Source: Entonaema liquescens (taxonomy: Eukaryota; Ascomycota; Sordariomycetes; Xylariales; Xylariaceae). From it: a stretch of 64,000 nt of DNA. Positions within the stretch are counted from its first letter, which is position 1; every line of letters starts with the position of its first letter. Both the position numbers and the translations under genes were made by a program. Shown one piece after another: positions 56,083 through 64,000 of the stretch. The stretch lies in assembly GCA_902805475.1 (NCBI GenBank), contig CADCSX010000005.1, positions 350,001 through 414,000 on the forward strand. Reading direction: 5' to 3'. Under the pieces are notes generated by a model that did not search any database, was not told the DNA's origin, and saw only the letters and a program-made list of their open reading frames with translations.

Positions 56083-58795
56083 CTAAGCTGCTACAGCGGC
56101 CCTGCGTTGAGTTTGCGCACCTCTCCGTGCGCCGGTGGCGCCGGGTCGTGCTAGCGTGTATTTGGCAAATGCGCGGGCGAGGGCCTTCTTGCAGCTGACC
56201 TTCTGACTGCCGATGAAGCTGTCAACAGTGACAGCAATGGCGCGGTCAATATCTTGGGCAGAGCAGTACTCTGATAACCTCATTCGGCAGAAAGCCTCCG
56301 AGATTCGGATAATGGCTTCCAAGTGACGGACCTGAAAAGTGGATTAGTATATATGGTTTATATACAGGTTCATACTAAATTAACTTACAGTAATAGGATA
56401 CGCCCCGGTAGCCAGCGACTCTCGTCGCATATCCGCGAAGAGTCGTGCAACTTTGTCCTCGTCCATGTGTAATAGCTTTGGTTGGCAGTGCTCTCGGGCG
56501 TACAGAATATATTTGCGTAAAAGCTCTTGCGATATCTCGCCTTCTTTCTTCGGTTGGGCTTGAGTTTCTTGTGTCGTCTCGGAGTCGTGCTCAACCTCCA
56601 TGGAACCATCAGCAGCTTGAGTAGAGGGATGGCTCCGGCTATGAGAGCCGACAATGAATCGAGCAAGACGCTCGTCTTCAGCAGGATCCACAGTATCTCG
56701 TACGACACAAAGAATATCGAAACGAGACAGGATAGGCTCGGTCAGTTCAACATTGGCTGAAAAAGGGATCGTGGAGTTGTAACGGCCACCGATCGGATTA
56801 GCCGCCGCAATAATACCACATCGAGCTTGTAGGGTAGTAACAATGCCTGCCTTCGAAATGGAAATAGTTTGCTGTTCCATAGCCTCGTGGATAGAAGTTC
56901 GATCTTGGTCATTCATCTTATCGAATTCGTCAATAAGACATGTGCCCTTATCAGCAAGCACCAAGGCACCACCTTCCAGAGTCCATTCGCTAGTCAAAGG
57001 GTCTCGACGAACACTAGCCGTAAGACCGACAGCGGAGGCTCCCTGACCAGTGGCAAAGACAGCTCGGTGCGCAGTCTTTTCTACATATTTTAGGACCTGG
57101 GATTTGGCCGTACCCGGGTCACCAAGCAGTAAGACATTGATATCTCCTCGCACATGATGTTCACCCTTGGTTGTCTTTGCGACACCACCGAAAAGAGACA
57201 AGGAAATAGCAGTCTTGATATCGGTATGCCCGTAGATACTAGGTGCTATTGAGTTGATTATCTTATCAACAACCTGGGGATCCCGTGAAAGTTTACGGAT
57301 CTCGTGCTCGTCTTCTTCGGTAAGCCTGAACCCGGCCAGCTGGTCATGCGCCTTAACAACATTGTTTGCTTCGAGAATTGTAGCGAAAACAGGGAAGCCA
57401 TTGCGATTATTCAGCTGAGCGTCGTAGTTGTTTCTGTAGATACCGGTAACCTCGATCTCCTCCCCAGGCTTTGCCTTGTCAATCAGATCCCAGAGGAGGA
57501 TAACTTCTCTATGCCTAGGTAGACGACCGGCAGGAACAGTTCCAGGCGATTCCTGGAGCGTCAACTTTGGTAGTTGCGATATACGGTCTTTTCTGAATTC
57601 AAAGTAAAGGGACCGCGAGATTGACAGTTCTGACAGAATGAAATCTTGACTTCGACATTAGATTCCTGTTGGAAAGGACCTAGTGTCACACCACATTTAG
57701 TGCAGTCAAATTTGACATATTTCAGCTGCGGGAAGACACCAGTTCGTCGAGTGACGACACCGCTCACTCTTACGAGGCAGTTGAGGTGCGATTGTCTCAG
57801 CTGGCGAAGAGTATAGTGAACGGGTAGGTCGAAGATACGAACATGAATATCAGAGTGGATACGTTCGTAGTCGGGGTAATGGAGTAGGACAACTTCCATA
57901 GCTACATCGTCAAAGAGCTTAAGCATCTCAGCAGGAGCGTTGGCGAGGAAGTATGCGAGGATGGCCTTAGATGAGGATAAGTGGTCGTATGACACCTCGA
58001 GCGACTCGGCGTTGATTTCACCGAGTGTTCGAATACGATTACCGTAGACCGAGGAGCCGCTCTCGTCGGTATATTCTGTTAAGAATGCCTTGAACTCTCG
58101 CTTGATAGTACGTTGCACCGAAGGCTGGGACACCCATTCGGTTAGGCTTGCAGCCTTCACATCTTGTAGAGCCTCAAGGGAGAGTTCCTCGTCCATAATA
58201 TCTTGGTCCATTTCATCGTCTGGATCTTCGTCGTAATGATGGCGACGGCGACGGGGTTGAGCAGTTAGATCAATATCGCCATCCTCATCCTCATCCTGGA
58301 GAAAGGCCTGAGGCATTCGCCGTCTACGGGATACTTCTCGGTCTCGACGATTCAGTTGGGCTTCTAGCCGTCGTCTATCGCCGAGGTTTATATCATCATA
58401 ATCGCCTTCGTCATCGATATCAATCCCTTCGTAAGCGTCATTGTCATCTTTCTCTATGTAGTCTCGCTCGAAACCCTCGCGGAAGAGATCAACATCGTCT
58501 TCGGCCATCTCATCGAGATCGTCCAGGTCATCCTGAACCTCAGCCTCCTCCTCTATATCATCGTCGTCGTCACCGCCATGGGCAATATTGAAGGCAGGCG
58601 GGGAAGAGGGCATGGGACTAGAGGCGGCAACGGAAGAGGAGGCATCACCGCCCGTGCGAGAACGCTTGCGGCTCGCACGGGGGGCAGTGCCACGATTGGC
58701 GGAATCCATATTCATACGCAAAGGAGAACTAGAAGCAAGTTAGGAAAATTGAAGGTTATAGGCCATATACCCCGGTATTAATCAACTTACCTCAT
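56083..58795 (-). CDS. MCM2: MCM2, replicative helicase subunit, one apparent frameshift
   Basis: Exons 58795-58791 (only ATG AG), 58728-56389 and 56331-56083. With one base added the product is about 864 residues, normal for Mcm2. The acidic, Ser-rich N-terminal tail carries the GDDDDDIEEEAEVQDDLDDL region, a target of DDK kinase and histone binding in the family. Next is the zinc finger CTKCG...CQNC, then the AAA+ core: Walker A GDPGTAKSQ, Walker B CLIDEFDKM and the arginine finger LSRFDIL. The protein is one of six subunits of the MCM2-7 ring that unwinds DNA at origins. The frame breaks in the conserved sequence TVYRNYQ/LTLQESPG, at an A3 run (+ strand T 57566-57568); one more A gives the family's Lys there. 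A break in an essential gene argues for an assembly undercall. Confidence 0.93.
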
Positions 58796-59399
58796 TGTGT
58801 ATCTTTTTTATTCTCTGTTGGTAAGTACTTAGAGAAAATAATTGGGAATATGGAAAGAAACTAGAAAGAGGACAAGAGGGACAGGGACAGTGACAGTGGA
58901 ACCCAAGAGCGAAAATGTAGAGAAAGGGGACTAAAGTGGATTGTGGGGTGGGCGCGACGAAACAAATTGGAAGTCGCGTCTATACGCGTCCAGCTCGCGT
59001 AAAGTGGTACTAGGCAGACCCCCTAAGAATTTTAGGCACACACTACAAGATACATAGTAAATACTTGCTTGAGACTAAGAGTTCTCTTGTTCCTTGTCCG
59101 CATATACGCCATGCAGCATATACACCATGCACTTCCACATCAAGTGTACCTAAACGTATAGTGCGAATTCGTATCTCTTTAGAGAAGCACCCACTGTGAC
59201 ATCATATTAGTTGAAACTATCGGCCTATTACTTTAGAGACCTATTACTTTAGAGATGGTCTTGTCGCGGCGCGCTCCTATCAATTAATTCTTCTCAGCAC
59301 TCCCACCGCGCCGACACGCCTATATTTCGTCCAATGTCTTTTTCTTCCAACACTTGACACTTCATAACAAATTAAGTTCTTCTCATTCCTATCATTATA
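58796..59399. other. Bidirectional promoter region, MCM2 and UBR7-like genes
   Basis: The two housekeeping genes are divergent with 604 bp between start codons. The region is purine-rich near MCM2 (58850-58930). Two copies of CTATTACTTTAGAGA occur side by side at about 59224-59253. An ACGCGT-like MluI box (TATACGCGTCC at about 58980-58990) is of the kind that controls DNA-replication genes in yeasts. No ORF is supported. Confidence 0.55.
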
Positions 59400-61034
59400 A
59401 TGGATCCACCATCAGCTCCAACTACCTCTCGAGAGGCGCCCGAAACTAATGGCATCGAATCGCGCCCGCGCACCCAGAGCATGTCGCAACAGTCCGACGA
59501 CTCCCAAACTGCCGCGGACTTTATTAGAGATCAACTGCAGTTGGAAGCCGATGCCCGCGAAGCTCTTCCCTATGTACGTGATTGATATTATGCGAGTGAA
59601 CCCCTTCAACAATTCGCTAATTGTCTCTAGAGCATTGAGAACTGCACCAAGCCACTTGGACCATTGCGACAAAGTGTATTCGCCTGTTTAACTTGTCATC
59701 CGCCTCCCGAGAATCCATCCGATCCCTATGATGCTGCCGGAGTGTGCTACTCATGCTCTGTCCAATGTCATGGCGAACATGAATTAGTCGAAATATTCCA
59801 AAAGCGTAATTTCACTTGCGACTGCGGTACTACGCGATTTACTTCAGAACAACAGTGCACCCTTCGAATCAATCCCGAGACCAACACGAAAGGAGGCGTT
59901 CACTCTGAACAGCCGGATCCCAACAATAAGTATAATCAGAACTTCCGCAATCGTTTCTGTTCGTGTGCTATCGACTACAATCCCAACGAACAGGTAGGTA
60001 CTATGTACCAGTGCCTGGGTCTCGGTACTCATGAGACTGGTGGCTGCGGCGAAGATTGGTATCATCCTGGCTGTCTTGTCGGCCTTGGGCCTAAGTGGTA
60101 TGAGAAGCAGAAAGCACAAGCCCCGAATACCAACGCCAATAGCACCAATGGTAATGGTACACTTCCCACCATATCTGAGGACGCGGCTCAGGAAAATGGC
60201 ACGGAACAGCAAGTCAATGGCAATCAAGAAACGCAAGAAGATGATGATCCTGCTCTACCAGATGGATTCCCTGCTGAAGATGCGTTCGACCATTTCATCT
60301 GCTATAAATGCGTCGAAGCCCATCCCTGGATCAAGAGATATGCTGGAACGCCCGGGTTTTTACCAGCAGTGTTCTTTCAAACGGACAGCGAGACATCTTC
60401 TAAAAAGCGTAAGCTAGAAGATGATGGTGATGGCCCAGGAGAGGATAGCGAACGTACCAAGCGCGTTAAGAATGAGTCCGAAGAGACACAGAATATTACA
60501 CCTGGAGCCAAATCAGGTGAAAGTTCCCCGCAAATCAAGGATGAAGATCAAAAGGAAAACCAGGCCCCATCCGCGACAGAATGCAAGCTAGCATCTCTAC
60601 CATCTGCGCCAAGTGGCAAGTTTTCGTTATTTACTACTTCAGACTTCCGCGATCGGTTTTGCCGGTGTGCCTCCTGCTTCCCAGATCTCAAGGTTCACCC
60701 GCAACTCCTGGAAGAGGAGGAGGCATACGAGCCACCTCTTTCGGATAGAGCATCTGAGCAAGGTTCGACCCATGGCAGCGGCTCATTATATGACCGCGGT
60801 GAGTCCGCCCTAAAGAACGTGGATCGCGTCCGTGCAATTGAAGGTGTCATGGCGTACAACCATCTAAAGGAGCGCCTTAAGCCCTTCTTCCAGCAGTTTG
60901 CCGAGAGTGGCAAGGCCATTGGTGCCGAAGATATCAAGGAGTATTTTGCTAAGCTCAGAGGCGACGAGCAAGCCATCAAGGAGGCGGGCGAGGCCGCAAG
61001 GGAGGATCATAGACAGGAGCAAAGCGGCTACTAG
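59400..61034 (+). CDS. UBR-box/PHD protein, UBR7/mlo2-like putative E3 ubiquitin ligase
   Basis: Exons 59400-59573 and 59631-61034 encode 525 residues. A UBR-type zinc finger occupies about residues 65-140, with the Cys/His-rich blocks CLTCHPPPENP, GVCYSCSVQCHGEHELVEIF and FTCDCGTTRF. A PHD-like finger follows (NRFCSCAIDYNPNEQVGTMY, then CGEDWYHPGCL and FDHFICYKCV). A bipartite-type nuclear signal is visible (SSKKRKLEDD, TKRVKNE). A third Cys cluster near residue 380 (FRDRFCRCASCFPDL) precedes a charged C-terminus. Human UBR7 and fission yeast mlo2 share this plan; UBR7 acts as a histone H2B ubiquitin ligase and H3/H4 chaperone. The same role here is inferred. Confidence 0.88.
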
Positions 61035-61429
61035 GGGAAATGGACGAATAGGAGAGTTTAACAAAAAGGTGACTGAAAAAAATGAATCAGGTACATGGCG
61101 TTCTTTTTTGGCACGGGATTGACGGGAGACTAATACCACAGGTCTATAATTGACCATAGTTGAATTCATATCACATCATTTACGAGGCGTTTTTGTCATC
61201 CAGGTTCGCTTGAGCAGAGGTGGAATAATATAATCAATCCGTATGGGTTTTTGTTCCATTGTAAGTCTATATTCCACCTCCTTGTATTATATTCTTCTTC
61301 AAGCTACCAAAAGCTAGCTAGGTGCAAAATTACCAAGCAGCTTTTGTTCTTTAAATGTACCATATATACGTTTTAGGTATATGCCTACATACAATCCTGA
61401 CTACATTTCCCGGCGGATCAGTATCGATC
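61035..61429. other. Convergent spacer
   Basis: About 395 bp between the 3' ends of the UBR7-like (+) and dehydrogenase (-) genes. It appears to hold only 3' UTRs. Confidence 0.6.
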
Positions 61430-62761
61430 TTATATACCCCATACTCTCGCAACAGTGGCCCTCGGAACGCTCCCAGCTGCTTGGGAATGGCTTAACGCGA
61501 GCTGCGTCAGTGTGAGCGCCTGGCTACCGAGATACACCGGCACCTTTAGTCGCTGCGCTTCCTCGACGGCTTCCTGTAGCTGCTGTGCATGTTCCCTTAA
61601 ACCTTGACTATCTCCTACGGATACCTGCTCTCCCCGAGCAAGCTTGATGATCTCCGGTCCAACCGTCTGTAATATCGCGCTTCCTCCAGCCGCATTTATG
61701 CACAGCTCAAAGACCTGGTCCAAATCCAGGTTACATCTTTTTGCGAAAGCAATGGTTTCTGCGGCGGAGCAGAGGTAGATACCCCTTAATAGCGCCTTGA
61801 CGAGTGCCAGCTTCGACTCGTCATTTTCGGCCAGCCCTTTTACCGAGCCTATCTTCCCCTTGCCTTCTGTATACAACCTAACCAGACTGCTATCGTCGTC
61901 TGGACCGTACCCACGGCCGAGACCAGAGAAATATACCTGCTCCGCTGTACTTGTCATGGGCGTGGGGAATGCGGCACGCCTCGCCTCTGAAGTGATAATA
62001 CCTGTGTCCTTTAAGATGATGGTTAGGGCACTAGCAACGGGTTTAAACTCGGGATCCAGCGCTCTCGGGAGTCTGTTCTCGAACATCCACGCCCATGCAT
62101 CCGACTTGATGATCTCCTGGCTCGCGGAGTGAAGGTCCAGGCCGAGGTGGCTTGCAAATCCCAACCCTTCGCTCGCGGCAAGAATCTGGTTGGCTGCAAG
62201 GACCTGGTGGCACATTTTCATATTACTTCCGGCACCGACTCCGCCCTGGACGATATAGAGCTTCTTCGGATCGGACATCTCCTGTAACAGAAAGCGGCCC
62301 TTTTCAAGCGCCTCATCCGAACCTCCAGCCATGATCGAAAGGGTGCCATCCGCAGCTCTTATGGCACCTCCCGAGACGGGAGCATCGATTAGTCGAATAT
62401 CGTCCCGTCCTAATTCGGTAAGTTGTTTCTCGAGCCCCTGGACATATGCGCACGGCACCGTCGAGCAAAGCAGCAAAGCAGCTCCTTTAGGTAACGACGG
62501 GAGTGCCGCGTTGTCGCCCTCGATGATGACGGCTTGAGCCTGCTGCGCCGTCGCTACCATACACACACAATAGTCTTTGTCCTTGACACCTTCCGCCGGC
62601 GTCGTAGCAATGCTGCCTCCAGCCGCCTTAAACTTATCCAAAGTTGGCTGCCAGACATCAAACCCTGTTACCTTGTATCCCTGCTTGACCAAGTTGGTCG
62701 CCATGCCGAAGCCCATGGCTCCCAGGCCAATAAACGAGACCTCTGGTTTCGCGTCCGCCAT
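61430..62761 (-). CDS. L-threonate dehydrogenase-like / 3-hydroxyisobutyrate dehydrogenase superfamily enzyme
   Basis: A single exon encodes 443 residues. The N-terminal Rossmann fold has FIGLGAMGFGMATNLVKQGY (GxGxxG) with Asp after strand 2, so NAD(+) is likely. The substrate motif VSGGAIRAADGTL and the catalytic Lys in GAGSNMKMCHQ fit beta-hydroxyacid dehydrogenases. HIBADH proteins are near 300 residues; this one has a second all-helical C-terminal domain (around AAETIAFAKRCNLDLDQVFE) that repeats the first helical domain, as in LtnD-like and fungal NAD-binding proteins. Reaction by family: oxidation of threonate or a related beta-hydroxy acid. It is divergent from the aldolase gene at 63691, consistent with a shared pathway. 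Substrate is inferred. Confidence 0.83.
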   Translation of the reverse strand: MADAKPEVSFIGLGAMGFGMATNLVKQGYKVTGFDVWQPTLDKFKAAGGSIATTPAEGVKDKDYCVCMVATAQQAQAVIIEGDNAALPSLPKGAALLLCSTVPCAYVQGLEKQLTELGRDDIRLIDAPVSGGAIRAADGTLSIMAGGSDEALEKGRFLLQEMSDPKKLYIVQGGVGAGSNMKMCHQVLAANQILAASEGLGFASHLGLDLHSASQEIIKSDAWAWMFENRLPRALDPEFKPVASALTIILKDTGIITSEARRAAFPTPMTSTAEQVYFSGLGRGYGPDDDSSLVRLYTEGKGKIGSVKGLAENDESKLALVKALLRGIYLCSAAETIAFAKRCNLDLDQVFELCINAAGGSAILQTVGPEIIKLARGEQVSVGDSQGLREHAQQLQEAVEEAQRLKVPVYLGSQALTLTQLALSHSQAAGSVPRATVARVWGI

Positions 62762-63690
62762 ATCTACTGCTCAAACACAACACTACTCGAATATTTACTT
62801 TGGAATATTATTTACCTGTCGCACACAACGTATAAGAAAAGCACGCGACGTACAGTAGACAACAGGAAAAGAGCTTAGCCCGCCGTCCTCCACGTAACCG
62901 GTAAATGTCGGCGGCAGCTAAACCGGACTAAAGTAACGTATCCATATAGGACCTAGTAGCGGCTGAAGTGTTATACTATGTAAGGTATCTCCCCCCATCT
63001 TTACCGAGGGTGGAGGCGGGGGGAGAGGCAGAATAGGTTAGGTATGAAGTAAACACCTTTACACTTTTTGCACTTTTTGCACTTTTACACGCTGCACAAC
63101 ACGAAGTTACACCGAGATCGCTCGGTTTATTGCTATACCAGCGACCAAAAGCCCTGCAGGATCCTCTGGGCCGCCCACGTTCCCGGTAAAATGGCAAAAG
63201 CTGTACGGATCCGTAAAAGTGACAGGCTTTATTTAAAAAAGAAAAAAAAAAAAATTAGAAAATCACCAGTAATAACAAGCCAGAGGGTCAGCGGCCCCAC
63301 GTTTTGGTTCTTCTCCACATTCCGGCGGCAAGACCTTTCTTATTTCCCTCTTCTTCTTGGGGATGGAGAGAGATGGAGAGATGCCGGTAGCTCGCGACGG
63401 GGTAATTCCGTGCGTGAGTCGGAGGTCAGAGACGACTAAGACTAAGAATAAGACTAAGACTAGTAATAATAATAAGAAGAAGAATATACTACTGTAAAAA
63501 CTATTTGTTCGCTCTGTCACATGTTATACTCACTTACACCATTCACATCACTTACATCACTTACATCACTTACATAGTCCCTAATTCGACTTTACCTTTT
63601 GCCGTCGGAAGCCAAGTATAGTAAATATCACAAGCCACTTACAACACCAAATAGGCCAGCTTCAAATCAGACAGGACACCTCCAATCAAA
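62762..63690. promoter_or_regulatory. Shared divergent promoter region, dehydrogenase and aldolase
   Basis: The start codons of the two divergent genes are 929 bp apart. The region contains a poly-A run (about 63241-63254), an AT/AAG microsatellite near 63462-63485 and a 9-bp tandem repeat (63531-63577). The open frames at 63068-63439 and 63263-63520 are low-complexity. Co-regulation is an inference from position. Confidence 0.5.
63531..63577. repeat. 9-bp tandem repeat (CACTTACAT)n
   Basis: About five imperfect to perfect units of CACTTACAT-like sequence stand in tandem about 115 bp before the aldolase start, probably in its leader. Confidence 0.75.
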
Positions 63691-64000
63691 ATGGTCCGTC
63701 CGGCACTCTCCCAAAACCGTTCCTTAACAATCCTCAACAAAGCTCGCGATGGCGGATACGCCGTCCCAGGAATGTGCTGCTACAACATCGAATCAATAAT
63801 CGCCACCGTGCGCGCCGCCGAAGCCGCCAACTCCCCAGCCATGGTCCTCCTCTTCCCCTGGGCCATCGAGTACGCCGGCGCATCCCTCGTGCGCGCCGCC
63901 GCCCACGCCGCCCACAGCGCCAAGGTGCCTATCAGCCTGCACCTAGACCACGCGCAGACACCTGATCTCGTGCGGCGGGCGGCAGACATCGAGGACGGGT
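63691..64000 (+). CDS. Class II (ketose-bisphosphate) aldolase, 3' truncated by window
   Basis: The first 103 codons are present and the frame is open to the window end. The N-terminus is VRPALSQNRSLTILNKARDG, then GYAVPGMCCYNIESI, and LFPWAIEYAGASLVRAAAHA; HLDHAQ carries the conserved Asp/His of the active site. This matches class II aldolases of the GatY/KbaY/FbaA type, which cleave ketose 1,6-bisphosphates or related sugars with a divalent metal. The start codon has a good context (ATCAAAATG). Third positions are much richer in C and G than in the neighbouring genes. Divergence from the LtnD-like dehydrogenase suggests a C4 sugar-acid pathway, but the kinase and isomerase are not in view. 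Confidence 0.88.
   Translation, partial: MVRPALSQNRSLTILNKARDGGYAVPGMCCYNIESIIATVRAAEAANSPAMVLLFPWAIEYAGASLVRAAAHAAHSAKVPISLHLDHAQTPDLVRRAADIEDG

Noticed and set aside
63068..63520. Open frames between the dehydrogenase and aldolase genes
   Set aside because: They overlap poly-A and trinucleotide repeats and have low-complexity translations.
1..64000. CRISPR array, bacterial-type operons, rRNA genes
   Set aside because: No regularly spaced repeats, no ribosome binding sites or operon spacing, and no rRNA-like conserved blocks were seen; the genes are spliced and eukaryotic.

Overview
This window is nuclear DNA of a filamentous ascomycete (Pezizomycotina, probably a Sordariomycete; the rank below subphylum is inference). 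The evidence is genes on both strands with many 49-100 bp introns (GTAAGT/GTATGT donors, CTAAC/CTGAC-like branch sites, CAG/TAG acceptors), A-rich sequence before start codons, a Zn2Cys6 regulator, a fungal Ppo oxygenase, a Dal5-like permease, and AT-rich spacers full of TAGGTA-like motifs. I found no rRNA, tRNA, CRISPR array or bacterial-type operon. Start codons and exon borders were read by eye from splice motifs, reading phase and family conservation.

Layout. 1-3589 is a non-coding flank. A CNBP/Gis2-type zinc-knuckle protein (3590-4301,+) follows, then a Tle1-like (DUF2235) serine hydrolase (6274-8453,-). A Tourist/Harbinger-like MITE (9813-10288) sits 81 bp before a psi-producing oxygenase (10370-14046,+) whose P450 half has lost its cysteine ligand. 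Next are a ten-exon type II P-type cation ATPase (15482-19256,+), an MDR enoyl-reductase-like gene (19817-21081,-) and an RRM-like protein (22155-23069,-). 24-41 kb is rich in transport and hydrolysis genes: MFS transporter (-), a multi-pass membrane protein (+), a second MFS (+), a secreted type-B carboxylesterase (-), an EthD protein (+), a Dal5-type permease (+) and a secreted GH16 glucanase (-). A gene-poor 5.4 kb spacer (42265-47620) precedes a Zn2Cys6 regulator (+) facing a possibly related protein without a DNA-binding domain (-). Then come a small four-TM protein (-), a coiled-coil protein (-) and an amino-acid permease (-). The right end is housekeeping: MCM2 (-), a UBR7/mlo2-like protein (+), and an LtnD-like dehydrogenase (-) divergent from a class II aldolase (+) that runs off the window.

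Cross-cutting observation. Four genes (Tle1-like, Ppo, MDR, MCM2) have reading-frame breaks at five places. Each break is at a short homopolymer that is exactly one base shorter than the conserved frame needs. One is in MCM2, an essential gene, so consensus undercalls are a better explanation than pseudogenes. With the one-base correction all four genes have consistent splice phases and normal family lengths.

Best biological leads: the Cys-to-His change in the Ppo P450 domain, the MITE at the Ppo promoter, the divergent dehydrogenase/aldolase pair that may serve C4 sugar-acid catabolism, the convergent regulator pair at 47.6-49.8 kb, and the unidentified membrane protein at 28.0-30.1 kb. I saw no clear undescribed defence or mobile system.
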